Assembly: GCA_014529385.2 (NCBI GenBank)
Contig: CM043971.1
Span: 93,340,840-93,404,839, forward strand
From: Adiantum capillus-veneris
Lineage: Eukaryota; Streptophyta; Polypodiopsida; Polypodiales; Pteridaceae
DNA: 64,000 bases
Direction: 5' to 3'
The translations under genes were made by a program, and so were the position numbers. Positions 39,871 through 51,325 of the stretch are shown in pieces; the first letter of the stretch is position 1, and every line of letters begins with the position of its first letter. The notes under the pieces are model-generated. The model saw nothing but the letters and a program-made list of their open reading frames with translations, searched no databases and had not been told where the DNA came from.

Positions 39871-40855
39871 ATTTTGCATTGCAAAAGCGCACGACATCGC
39901 CAATCTTTTGAAGGGGGTCGGCCAACTGAAGGTGAGTTTCAGAAATGCAAGGTTTCTTTTTTTCGCAATCATTACATGCCAACAGGAAACCTCGCCCCTG
40001 TCCCTCTCTCTACCACCGCCGGGTTTGAGCCCCAACTGAAGCAATCTTGAGGGTGTTTACATCATAGCTATATTTTAGGATAGGTTTAGACAAACCCAGT
40101 GGCAGAAAGCCTCCTTTTCACCTTCCTCATCCCCTCTCATTCACAAGAGGCGGCATCAAAATATGATTTTAAATTTCAGCTTTCATTATCAATCACTGAG
40201 TTGTAGCCTAGTGGTGGGGTTGCACTATGGATGAAGGTCGTTTGATTTTCATTGCTTTACAAGTATCCCCGAGGAGGCTTAAAAGTCTTGTGAATGAAAA
40301 GATATGAGGGTCTTTTAAATGATATTTTCTAAAGTTGCATTCACCTTTTTGGATTAAAAAGTGTATTCATAGGAGTTTAATCCGAGTTTGATCCCATGAT
40401 GCAAAGTATTTTATAAAGAGTTTATTTAACTAATTTGTTTTGTTATTTTTATATTTATTAAATTTATATTTTCTTATGAGAAAGCATTAAAATATTTTTT
40501 GTTTTGATTTTTTATTTTATTGTATTTATTTTACTTTCTTCTCATTTTATTTTGTTTCAAAATGTTGATGTGCAATGTGTACCTTTCAGATTATTTAAGT
40601 GATGCCCTTTGTAATATACAAACCATTTGTGATTATATATATATAATAGATAATACAATTTTATATTAAAACACAATAAAAATTATATGTGATTGTAGGC
40701 ACATATCAAAACTTACTCTTCCTCATCTCCCCTTAACTTAGCAGACCTTCGTGCCTCCTCACCTTGTTCCTACTGCTGCTTCGTCTGAATTCGACCTTAT
40801 TTCCACTAGCTCTCACGACCTACCTACGGTGGGTCTCTCTTGCTCTTACCAATGA

Positions 40856-40859
<4 letters not shown>

Positions 40860-40951
<92 letters not shown>
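40860..40951. repeat. (GT)n microsatellite, about 91 bp
   Basis: Uninterrupted GT; the equivalent site in the second beta copy (50,828-50,856) has a much shorter run. Confidence 0.98.
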
Positions 40952-40952
<1 letters not shown>

Positions 40953-42478
40953 ATCCATTATATCTCTCTCCCTCATGCACGAGTGCCATCAACTATAATC
41001 TTTCATCAACCTTGGTGCTATCTTTCATTATCTTGCCTTGGGGATCGTATTTTCAATTCTCCTCTAAAGGAGGTCCTGAACTTCTCTGTCAATGTTACCT
41101 CACCATTATAGTGCACAAAAAAATGGGGCATTGAAAGATAGAGATATTTCAAGCATTGCCCACTCTAGCCTGGGCATACAACTAACTATATAAGCCTTTT
41201 ATTCCTAGTTGGCAACCTCCCATGTAGGCATTACATGAGGTTTTTAATGTCAACACGAGGATGGCCAACTCTCAAGCAAGAAATCCGGTGGATTCAAGAT
41301 CTTGCATGATCAAAGCTCATGCTCTTTTAGCTAGACCAGCCAATATAAACCCCTCCCTAATTTCTCTATCTCTCTCTTCTTACAATAACCACGATGGCAT
41401 TAAGAAGCATCTTATCCTTAATCTTATTCCATGAACAAGCAAATTGTGTTTCCTTCCTTTTAATAGCAAGCAAAATAGAACAGGGAGAAAATTTCCACCA
41501 TATGCTTTTTTTTGTCAATATGTCCATAATATTCTATACAAACTTATCCATATGTCCATATGATTTAGCTGATGGATGTTTTCTTGTCAATATGTCCATA
41601 ATATTCTATACAAACTTAACCTACTTTAAAACCAAGGATTCCTTTGTCTTCGTTTTCTATCGATACATCCATAATAACCTAAACAAACTTAGCGTAATGT
41701 AAAATTGAGGATTCCTTCATCTTGAGCTGTCACAAAGGATTGGCCAAGCCTCATATCAAATATAGCTACCAACTATATATCTGCTTACCAACTCAAAGAT
41801 TGTGTATAGAGTGAGGATGGGTTCAGAAGGGGCAAAGGTAGAGAGAGAGGCAGTTGCAAGAGTCCTTGTTGGCACGAGCACATTGGGCAATAGATATTGC
41901 CTTTCCTTTGAACATATGTTGAAATCACCTTGACGACATGATAGCCTTTCATCAAGTGCAAACCGTAGTGCCAGCATGAAAGAAAACCAAGGAAAAGTTA
42001 AAGCTCTTTTGCCATTTCACATGCACACACGTCCACCGAGGAAAAGGTATTATATTCCAAGTTATATCCCCAGGTATTTGCTACAAATGAACATGGTTTT
42101 GCAGCTGACACATGATCGCGACCTTGTCTTAGCATCCAATGGGAGGAGCTCCTCCATCAGGTAGCTCTCTTTCACTCGTCAAGGTGCACCATCTAGTAAA
42201 TTTTATGCAGTTATGTTGTTTGTGGGAGAAGGTGCAATAGGGAATTCAAGATGTGCAGTAAATAGTTGGCAAGGGTTTGTAAGCAGGATGGGGATGATGT
42301 GTGTTCCAAAGAGATTCATGAACTGGTGGTGTTAAAATCTCCAATGTTAGCGATGGACGTTTTCATCCTTGTAGAGAGCTCAACGAGGCTGCTCTTCCTA
42401 TGGGATGGTCCAACAAAGATTGATAGTGTAACTACACAGCTTCAAAAGAGTTGCCTGCGCACACACACACACATAGAA

Positions 42479-42481
<3 letters not shown>

Positions 42482-42523
<42 letters not shown>
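42482..42523. repeat. Homopolymer of 42 G
   Basis: A pure G run of 42 bases just after (AC)n at 42,460-42,473. The paralogous site at 52,424-52,478 has (CA)n followed by (GA)n, with no G run. Confidence 0.97.
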
Positions 42524-42525
<2 letters not shown>

Positions 42526-43151
42526 TCATGCCAGTCATTTCTAGGCTCTAGCTGTGTTGAGGAGCACAACATGGGATTCTGATGGGAATGCTCGCGAGCC
42601 TTTAATCATAGCAACTACCATGCAACGGCTTTCTGAGTCCTAACCCCTTCACTCATGTTGAGAGGCTACATTTTGAAAAGAAGACAGAAAGGATGCTGTG
42701 AGAGAAAACTGGCCGATGCCAAACGTGGAGTTCAAAACATCATCTCCTAAGAGGACTTCTCCACACATGGTGCTACCACCACCTTGCTATGTTATCATCT
42801 CTACCCCTACTGCCCTAATTTTTAACTCTACCAATTTTGGCATAGTTGGGAAAGGAAGCCCTCTACCCATTGTATGTTTGTAAAAACTGCAAATAGAGAG
42901 AAGTTACATCACCTAATGTAACCTTTACCAAAACTTCTTTTGCTTGAGAAATGGCTCTACATAAAGAGATGAAAGATAGACGAAGGCTAAAAACTTTGGG
43001 ACATGGTTTTGAGATTGGCGCAATCAAATATACATGTTCGAGAAAACATTTGCTTTTGTAGCAGAGGTGGCAATAGTCCAACTTGTAGTTTTTCAAAGAG
43101 AGAGTCAAGCATGTGAATAAGACGAAACCATTATGAGCAGTCCATGATTGA

Positions 43152-43183
43152 TGTATATATATATATATATGTATGTATGTATG

Positions 43184-43221
<38 letters not shown>

Positions 43222-43260
43222 GAGGAGGAGGAGGAGGATGAAGAAGAAGAAGAAGAAGAC
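43152..43260. repeat. Compound microsatellite (TA, GTAT, GA, GAG, GAA)
   Basis: TATATA..., then GTAT units, (GA)n from about 43,188, (GAG)n and (GAA)n in succession. A further (GA)n is at 43,337-43,352. Confidence 0.95.
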
Positions 43261-43514
43261 AAGTTTCAACGCATTGTAATGAGTCTAGAACTTAGGATGT
43301 TGTTAGTGAATTGTAACTTGGATAAGCAATCCACGAGAGAGAGAGAGAGAGAGGCTAGGTACACACATAATCAATGTCTGCCTGTCACTTTTGGGGACGA
43401 GTGAGCAAGCATTATACAGCAGTCTCTACATATATTAAATAAGTCGCACCATCATTAGCATCTACTCATAGCTTAGTGATTCAGTGCATCAATGTGGATA
43501 TGTTGATAGCAGCT

Positions 43515-43810
43515 CAATCACAACCCGAGCTTGGGCAGGAGCTCTTGGATGTGTGAAGTCCATTGTCCATTTCTACATGACCAATGAGCTTATGAAGGTT
43601 GGCTTCCACATCCGTGTGCCCAAGTTTGGGCAAGCGGTGTGTAATGCTAGGTTCCTCCGACAATGTGAACAGTTTTTCCTACCTCCGCCTAGCTAGATTA
43701 CACAACACGGAGGTAATAGAAGTCATATCAAGCACGTGCGAATCTTGCAGCCATGTGAGTCAACCCAGCAGTCTGATCATTGGCCGAAGGTGCCATGTGG
43801 AGAGCTCCAT
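43515..43810. repeat. Duplicated segment alpha, copy 2
   Basis: Same orientation as 39,491-39,870. Followed by about 700 bp before the retro-insertion at 44,514. Confidence 0.85.
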
Positions 43811-44947
43811 CAAGAGTCTTACCATACACCGAACGAAATTTACCAAGCGAATGGCAAAATCGAGTGAGACCACCACGAAGAATGAACACTCAAAACAAGT
43901 GAACACTAGTTTTAAACACGATATCCTCCCCTTTGTCCATTTTTGAGGGTGTGGACCCATGATTGTAACAAATTACATGCCTTACAAGTGCCTGATAGGT
44001 GTGGATGACTTCTATTCAAACTCTACCATAAGAGTCTACAATAGGTCACATTCCCTATGACTCTCGTTTGAGGCTCAACTGCCTAACGTGACCATCCTAT
44101 ATCTATACAAAGACTCGTGAAGAAAAAACAACCATCCTTTTTGCTTGGCACAACGTTATCCATATGTTGTTGGGAAGAGAAAATGGTGATATGCAGTGTG
44201 GTGTGGTGCTTGAGCGTGCACGCGCACACACACAGAGTCAATCTCATTGCTCTGTGCCACATGGAACTCATGCAAGATTTGGAAAAGCACACAATATGTT
44301 TAGCGCTTGTGCCCATTGGACTACCCTAGGTCCCGACCTTGCTTAACATTGCTGACTGGAGTTCAAACTCCATGCAGCGCAAATCACGCTGAAAAGCGAG
44401 CGACAATAAGGGACTTCTGAGAGGGGGGTCACTAATTTTGCCGGAGGTCTGGAAATGAGCGAGAAAAGTTTTGCCCAATGGGCTTTCTTCACAGAAGACT
44501 CACGCTCCTTTTCTTTTTTTTCTCTCCAAACTCACATATAATGAGTGAATATATATTATAAAACCAAAAAATTACATAAAATATGTGCTCAAATCGAGCC
44601 ACAGATGCATAGAGTTCAAACACCCCACATACCAATCCAAAGATCATGGATTTTTACAAGGAAGCCACAAATGACTATTCAGGTTGCCACCCCTACAAAC
44701 CCTCTCGCATAAAGCAAATAGTACTCAAAGTGGCTAGCAAACCAAAAACAAACTCAGAAGATACACCATCACTTGACATTCCACATGACTAAGAAGCCGA
44801 GGATCCAAGAACTGACAAAACCAAAGCAGCTACCAAAGACCAGTACCATCACATGGGACACTTTACACCTGACCATCAAACCATCCATCATCCGTCAAGT
44901 CCGACAGAAGAGAAGAGCTGCAAGCTATCTTGAGGAGCCAAGCACCG

Positions 44948-45070
44948 TGTAAGGACATGGGTCCTATGGGCAAGGCCACCAGCACGGCTGGACAATGTGT
45001 ACCCTAAGGGGAGGCTATAAGATAGCACGGTTGGGTGGAGACTAGCGCATGCATTACCACCGCCCTTTCA
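44948..45070 (+). repeat. 5' LTR of the chromovirus (123 bp)
   Basis: TGTAAGG...CTTTCA. It differs from the 3' LTR at 14 of 123 positions by my count, mostly transitions, with no length difference. Confidence 0.93.
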
Positions 45071-45071
45071 C

Positions 45072-45083
45072 TGGTATCCGAGC
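45072..45083 (+). promoter_or_regulatory. Primer-binding site, initiator tRNA-Met type
   Basis: TGGTATCCGAGC one base after the 5' LTR, one mismatch from the usual plant TGGTATCAGAGC. Confidence 0.85.
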
Positions 45084-45789
45084 TATTTTTGGGAGAAGGG
45101 GAAAAGCAGGTTGCATGTGCATGTGACGTTGCTTCTCTCCCACGTTCTGCAGACAGCGACGTCTCTGATGTGCAGCAAAAAGAAGGCAGACACAATTTCT
45201 TGTGTGCAACACACGTAGACAAACAGAGACAATCGAGCGCGGTCGCCCCAGCTACGCTCTCCACAGCGGGCGATCAAGGCAAACTCGACCAACAACTCTA
45301 TGACACCAAGGCTCCGAAGGCTTTCGTTGGTGCCGTTGGCTCTGCGCGTAGGAAGGCCCACTTAACCCTTGCATGAAGGAGGGTTGAACACACTCCATGA
45401 GGGTAAGAGGCCAACACTTTACCATCAAGCTATTGATCCTTGTTGTGTTGTGTTGAAAGAAAAACTAGAAGAAAAGGGAAAGCTTCAAACTTCAACGAAG
45501 TAGTTTCACCCTTCCTTTTCACTTCTCGGAGGAAGGCAAGTTTTACTCCAAAAATTCTTTTTTCCTCAAGGAGTTAGCTTCAAAGTGAACAAAAGCCTTT
45601 GCAAAAACGACGCGTTTTTGTGAAGAATTAACAAAAGTATTCTTATGACAAACGACACGTGAAGCGCTACAATTCTTGTAAGGCGAGGCTCGCATGCAAC
45701 GCAAATCGTGGAGCATACAAAACACAAAGACTTCAATTTCACAAGGTACAAGTTCATGTTCTCTCTCTTTACATTAGTGTGTGTTTACC

Positions 45790-46593
45790 ATGGCCAGTGA
45801 GGATATCCCACCTACACACACGTTTGATTTTGAGCACGTAGATCAAAATCAGGGCACCACAATTGCGGCTGACACTAATATGCATGATGAAGATGATCTA
45901 GGGGATCATGGCCTTGTAGATATGGCTGCTTTCAAGACTTTTAAAAATTGCCAAAGTGTACTTGAACGCAACCTCTTTGCACTCAATGAAAATGTTACGA
46001 ATCTTACGGAGTTACTTGTGAAGTTTATGAATTCACAGACGGCTCAAGGAGCCACAAGTGGCACGTTTCAAGGTAACAAAGCTCGTACGACTCAAGGAGT
46101 CCAAGAGACAAGTGCTTCAGAAGATGCAGAAGGTAGCAATGCATTACTTAAGAATATCACCATTCCTGAGTTTCACGGGGAAGAGCGTGATCGCAACAAG
46201 GATGCGGTCAATACGTTCTTACACAAATGGAGTGATATTCATAGATTGAGACAAACCCGGGATATAAAGATGGCTGTGGAAACAAGTCTATCTCTTAAAG
46301 GCAAGGCCTATAAGTGGTGGATGACATTTCCAATATATGCCCGTGACAAAAACTATCATCTTCATGTCAAGGCCCAACATCCAAAAACTTTGGAAGAAGC
46401 CATCAGTCATGCCCAAAGATATGATGATGACCAAGAGAGGAAAGGAAATGTTCCCTACTCTAAGAATAATTTTGCTAAGAGCAATGTGGCTAAGAGCCAA
46501 TGGCAAGGTAGATCTCCCACACGTTCCAAGAGGAATAAGAGACAATCCACCTCTCCACGCCCGCAAGAGGCTAAGAAGCCTAAGCAATCATGA
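45790..46593 (+). pseudogene. Chromovirus gag
   Basis: The ATG at 45,790 sits in good context (ACCATGGCC). A 268-codon frame has an acidic N-terminus, TIPEFHGEERDRNKDAVNTF and KGKAYKWWMTF typical of the retrotransposon gag (capsid) fold, and a basic Ser/Arg tail. The middle of the capsid region appears shortened (YARDKNYHLHVKAQHPKTLEEAI joins early and late segments). TGA at 46,591 interrupts the frame, which then continues with the zinc knuckle. Confidence 0.85.
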
Positions 46594-47310
46594 GATACTC
46601 CATGTGGGTCTCTCAACACTTCCGATTTTGAGTGTGCAAAGATACACAATTTGTGTTTTAAATGTCTTTCGGACCAACATAGCAAGAAAGATTGTGTTCT
46701 TTTGCAAGGCAAAGAAAAGGCCATGCACACAGTGCAATGCCTCACATTAGATTCATCTCCTAAATATTGTCTTGTAGAGGTTCTTCATATGGAAGAAAAT
46801 CATAAGTGTTGTGTGCCTACTTCAATGTGGCAGTCCACCTTTGGCCCCCATGATTTGATTCCCATGCATGGCACTATTAATGGACAACGTGTTCATATTT
46901 TAGTGGATGATGGTGCAACTCATAACTTCTTAAACTATAAGCTCTTCAAGGAATTGAAGCTTACAGAGACTCCCTGCTCTCACATGTATGTGATGGAGCA
47001 GATGTCTCAAAATGATAAAGAAGTATGGTACACGGTAGTTCAAGGAGTTGAGCTTATTGTTCAAGATCATACGATGACCCTTGACTTCCAAGTTATGAAC
47101 ATGGACCGTGCTGATGTAGTTTTAGGACGGGAGTGGCTGCATGGTTTAGGAAACACATTGCACACTAGTTATTAACAGAACTCCTTATTTTTTATGGCCA
47201 ATGGTAAACATGTGATTTTACTTGGTGAGAAAAAGATACCATCTACACCTCTTATATGTGCAGCCGAGCTTTCTATTTTGTAGAAAGCAAATTCAATAGA
47301 TGAAGTCTTT
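46594..47310 (+). pseudogene. Chromovirus zinc knuckle and aspartic protease
   Basis: Same frame as gag. CFKCLSDQHSKKDC (46,654-46,695) is a C-x2-C-x4-H-x4-C knuckle. LVDDGATHNFLN (about 46,900-46,936) is the protease active site with Asp-Asp-Gly where Asp-Ser-Gly is usual; DVVLGREWLHGLG near 47,115 is the C-terminal protease signature. In-frame stops are TAA at 47,173 and TAG at 47,281. Confidence 0.85.
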
Positions 47311-47955
47311 TTGTGTTACGGCTTGTCTCTAAGTCTTGTGAATTCTCAAGAGCAAAGCGCTGCCATTCTTCGATGGCCACATCCCAACACGGTTGAGGAG
47401 CTTCAAATATTTTTAGGCATGGCTGGATTTTATCGACAATATATCCATGACTATGCCAAAATCGTTGTTCCTATGACAGATCAACTTAAAGGAAAAGGTA
47501 AGACCTTTTCTTGGGAAGAAGCCCAAAAACGAAGTTTCGAACAGCTCAAGGTAGCTATCGCCACTGCTCCCATCCTAGCAATCCTTGACTCACTTAAGCC
47601 GTTTGTGGTAGAGACCGATGCTAGTGATAAAGCAATTGGTGCGGTACTTCTCCAGGAGGGAAGACCTATAGACTTTGAAAGTAAAAAGTTAGATAGAGCT
47701 CAACAGAATTATTATGTCTATGAGAGAGAGATCTATGCCATAATTCACGCTTTACGAAAGTGACGACACTATTTATATGGTGCCGAGTTTGAAGTAGTTT
47801 TTGACCATGAGAGTATCAATTGGTTTACTACTCAAATAGACTTGAAGGGCCGTAAAGCTAGATGGGCAGAAATCCTTTAAGATTATGATTGTAAGCTACG
47901 ATATCACAAGGGGCGATATAATGTAGTAGCGGATGCACTAAGTCGTATGCCTCAA
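47311..47955 (+). pseudogene. Chromovirus RT thumb remnant and RNase H
   Basis: Directly after protease text the frame enters the end of reverse transcriptase (HPNTVEELQIFLGMAGFYR), so fingers and palm with the catalytic Asp pair are deleted. RNase H follows: VVETDASDKAIGAVL, YVYEREIYAIIHAL, VFDHESINW, and ADALSR at the end. Stops in frame are TGA at 47,761 and TAA at 47,878. Confidence 0.85.
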
Positions 47956-49500
47956 ATTAATTGACTTGCTTTCACGGAACTAAAGAGTGGATTTTTGGAG
48001 TCATTACGTGGCAAGTGTGCAGATCAATCATATGCTAAAGTGTGGAGTGTAGTTTTAAAAAGGGATCCCTCACACTCACATGTCTCTGAACAGCCAGATC
48101 AACATGTTTCTGCACGCGCAGATAAAAACTCCAACACATAGAGCTCCACCCCTACTCAGAAAGAGCTTAAGCGATGGAAGGATTTTTCCATTGATGATGG
48201 CTACTTACTCCACAAGGGTAGAGTATGTGTTCCAAAGGACTCATACACTAGGCGCCAAATCTTATTTGAGTCACGATAGTCCAAGTGATGGTCATCCAGG
48301 TATTTGTAAGACCTATGCCTTAGTTTGATGGCAATTTTATTGGCTGGGCTTACATCATGATGTTCAAGAGTACGTACTAAATTGCCAACAGTGCCGAGTT
48401 AATAAGGCAAAGCGCCTCAAGGTAGGTGTCCTTTTACATCCTTTAGAGATTCCACAAGGTAAGTGGGAAAGTATCTCTATGGATTTTGTAGTAGGACTAC
48501 CTACTACAAATCGTGGCCATGATGCCATTTGGGTAATTGTAGACCGTCTCACAAAGATGGGTCGATTCATTCCCACTAAGACTACAGTTAAGACATTAGT
48601 GGGAATGAATGGCTATTTGTAGAGCATATATATAAACTCTATGGTCTTCCAGCTAGTATCATTAGTGACAGAGATTGAAAGTTCTAAACTTAATCTAAGT
48701 ACGGCTGATCATCCAGAAACGGATGGTCAAATCGAAAGAGTTAATCAAGTGCTAGAGGATGTGCTACGAGCGTACGTTAGCAAGAAGCAAACCAATTGGG
48801 AAGACTATTAGCTATATTGGAATTTTCTTATAATAGTTCAAAGCATGTGACTACATGGTTTAGTCCATTTATGCTTTTGTATGGATTTCAACCTAGATTA
48901 CCCATTACTGTGGGGTTGGCTAAGAAGAAGATACAACAAGCAAAGGATTTTCTCCAAGACCATTTTGACATGCTTGGAGTTGCTCGACAGAATGTTAAGC
49001 AAGCTCAAGATCGATATAAGAAGTACGCAGATGAACATCATCGTCTTGCTACTTTCGAAGAAGGAGACAAGGTTTTCCTCAAAGTTTCGGAGCATTCAAA
49101 AAGTCTGAAGACGGGAAAAGTTTCTAAACTTTCACCACGCTATTGTGGACCGTTTACCATTCTCAAACGTATAGGTCAAGTGGCCTATAAGTTAGCTCTT
49201 TCAAAGCACTCACAAGTTCATCCTGTTTTTCATGTTAGCCGTTTACGAAAACAGCTAGGACAGAATGCTAATGTCATTGACACAGGTGTGTTAGTTGACC
49301 TTATCAAACCACCAAGCATCCCTCATGAGCCCGAGAAGATTTTGGATTCTCATGAGCTTCGCACCAGACATCATGTCAGATGACAGGTGTTGATAAAATG
49401 GCTAGATAGGCGTGAAGAAGGTTCTACATGGGAGAATGTCTCCGCACTTAAGAAACATTTTCCTACGTTTGTTTTCGAGGACGAAAATAATTCTCCGAGG
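47956..49500 (+). pseudogene. Chromovirus integrase with GPY/F module and chromodomain
   Basis: Several frames are involved. SHDSPSDGHPG and CQQCRVNKAK give the HHCC zinc site. SMDFVVGLPTT (about 48,478) holds the first catalytic Asp, IISDRD (about 48,659) the second, and [13 protein letters not shown] (about 48,712) the Glu region. The 195-codon frame 48,796-49,383 contains LSPRYCGPFTILKRIGQVAY (GPY/F module). TGA at 49,381 is followed by VLIKWLDRREEGSTWENV and FPTFVFEDE, a chromodomain. Chromodomains of this class steer integration to modified chromatin. Confidence 0.88.
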
Positions 49501-49516
49501 GAGGGGAGGGGGGTAA
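49495..49516 (+). promoter_or_regulatory. Polypurine tract of the chromovirus
   Basis: CGAGGGAGGGGAGGGGGGTAA lies directly before the 3' LTR; this is the expected plus-strand primer site. Confidence 0.8.
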
Positions 49517-49639
49517 TGTAAGGACATGGGTCCTATGAGCAAGGCCATCGGCACGGCCGGATAGTGTGTACGCTAGGAGGAGGCTATAAGATATCACGGT
49601 TGGGTGGAGACTAGCACACGCATTACCATCGTCCTTTCA
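49517..49639 (+). repeat. 3' LTR of the chromovirus (123 bp)
   Basis: Same length and ends as the 5' LTR, followed by the CACCG target duplication at 49,640-49,644. Confidence 0.93.
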
Positions 49640-50025
49640 CACCGTGTTCAACACCAACCCACAGGAGAAGATCACTTGGTGCCACTAATGCATGCCACCT
49701 CTGCTATAGATCGCGTGCCTTGCCAATAGAACACAGATGAATATGCTCCCATACCACAGACCAGAACTCCAAACCTTTATGAAAACAGTCTGGCCATCCG
49801 AATTCTCTTGGGAAAGAGGGGGAAGAATGGTCTCTCTCGAAGGAAAAAATTTGAGGAGAGATGGGAGGCCATGGCGAGGATGAGGGAGAAACGGCCAAGA
49901 TCCCCTCCCTAGGGCAAACCCCCGTTGCTCGGACAGAGACGGCTCCGCATCCCACCATCAACTCGCTGCCGCGCACTGTGAAGACTCATGCTCCTTTCCT
50001 TTTTGGCCTGCTAAAGGCCTTAGTG

Positions 50026-50823
50026 CACTATGGGTGAAGGTCGTTCAATTTTCATTGCTTGACAAGGAGGCTTAAAGGTTTTGTGAATGAAAAGAAATAA
50101 GGGTCTTTTAAAGAAATATGGGTCTTTTAAATGCTATTTTCTAAAGTTGCATTCACCTTTTGGGATTAAGAACAATATTAATAGGAGTTTGATCCAATGA
50201 TGCAAAGTATTTTATAAAGATTTATTTTACTAATTTATTTTGTTATTTTTTATGTTTATTACATTTATCTTTTCTTATGAAAAAACAATAAAATATTTTT
50301 TGTTTTACTTTTTTATTTTATTGTTTTTATTTTACTTCTCATTTTATTTTGTTTCAAAATGTTGATGTGCATTGTGTACCTTTCACATTATTTAAGTGAG
50401 GCCCTTCGTAATATATAATCCATTTGTGATTATATATGTATAATAGATAATGTGCAATGTGTACCTTTCACAATATTTAAGGGAGGCCCTTTGTAATATA
50501 TAATCCGTCTGTGATTATATATGTATAATAGATAATGTTGACGTGCAATGTGTCCCTTTCATAATACTTAAGTGAGGCCCTTCGTAATATATAATCCATT
50601 TGTGATTATATATGTATAATAGCTAATACAATTTTATATTAAAACACAATAAAAATTCCATGTGATTGTAGGCACATATTTAAACTTACTTCCCTCATCT
50701 AGCCTCAACTTAGCAGGCCTTTGTGCCTCCTCACCTTGTTCCTACTGTTGCTTCGCATGAACCCAGCCTTATTTCCACTAGCTCGTGCGACCCACCTTCA
50801 GTGGGTATCGCTCGCTCTTACCA

Positions 50824-50856
<33 letters not shown>

Positions 50857-51265
50857 CTTTATCCATTATATCTCTCTCCCTCATCCATGAGTGCGTCAAC
50901 TATAATCTTTCATCAACGTTGGTGCTATCTTTCATTATCTTGCCTTGGGGATCGTATTTTCGATTCTCGTCTAAAGGAGGTCATGAACTTCTGTGTCAAT
51001 GTTACCTCACCATTATAATGCACAAAGAAATGGGGCATTGAAAGGTAGAGATAGTTCAAGCATTGCCCACTCTAGCATGGGATATAACTAACTATATAGG
51101 TCTTTTATTCCTAGTTGGAAACCTCCAATGTAGGCATTACAAGAGGTTATTTGATGTCAACATGAGGGCAATGAGCTCTCGAGCAAGAAATCCAGCAGAT
51201 TCAAACTCTTGCATGATCAAAGCTCATGCTCTCTTTTAGCTAGACCAGCCAATATAAACCCTCCC

Positions 51266-51325
<60 letters not shown>

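Larger units (their letters stand above)
40218..42712. repeat. Duplicated segment beta, copy 1 (about 2.5 kb)
   Basis: Matches 50,026-52,690 in order along its length, from CACTATGGATGAAGGTCGTT through CACCTTGTTCCTACTG, the GT microsatellite, CTTGCCTTGGGGATCGTATTTTC, the AACCAAGGAAAA and ATGGACGTTTTCATC segments, to GAAAACTGGCCGATGCC. No conserved protein is encoded; the small ORFs within are not supported. With alpha it makes one unit of a tandem duplication. Confidence 0.85.
44948..49639 (+). mobile_element. Ty3/gypsy chromovirus, 4,692 bp, flanked by CACCG duplication
   Basis: Two 123-bp LTRs start TGTAAGGACATGGGTCC and end TTTCA. The five bases before (44,943-44,947) and after (49,640-49,644) are both CACCG. 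A tRNA-iMet-type primer site, gag, zinc knuckle, protease, RNase H, integrase and a chromodomain follow in order, but the polymerase core of reverse transcriptase is absent. The coding part lies mainly in one frame broken by single-base stops. It is structurally complete at its ends but cannot copy itself. Confidence 0.93.
44514..49979 (-). mobile_element. Poly(A)-tailed retro-insertion (LINE-like or processed copy), interrupted by a chromovirus
   Basis: The flanks GAAGACTCACGCTCCTTTTC (44,494-44,513) and GAAGACTCATGCTCCTTTCC (49,980-49,999) form a 20-bp target-site duplication with 2 mismatches. Poly-T on the plus strand follows the left flank (44,514-44,521), so the insert is minus-sense with a short poly(A) tail. 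Removing the nested LTR element leaves about 770 bp. Its 5' end (49,704-49,976 minus) has a 90-codon open frame containing SFPREFGWPDCFHKGLEFW, which I cannot assign. A truncated LINE or a retrocopied transcript both fit; no reverse transcriptase is present. Confidence 0.6.

Noticed and set aside
40198-40260. tRNA-like head (TAGCCTAGTGGT) suggesting a SINE
   Set aside because: The A-box-like text is good, but no convincing B box, poly(A) end or target duplication is seen, and the paralog at about 50,010 lacks the A-box match.
40764-41134. Cys-Val repeat ORFs over the GT microsatellite (also 50,721-51,041)
   Set aside because: Same reason: open frame forced by the (GT)n tract.
45004-45376. 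Overlapping ORFs on both strands after the chromovirus 5' LTR
   Set aside because: They overlap the LTR, primer site and leader and have no domain; gag starts later at 45,790.
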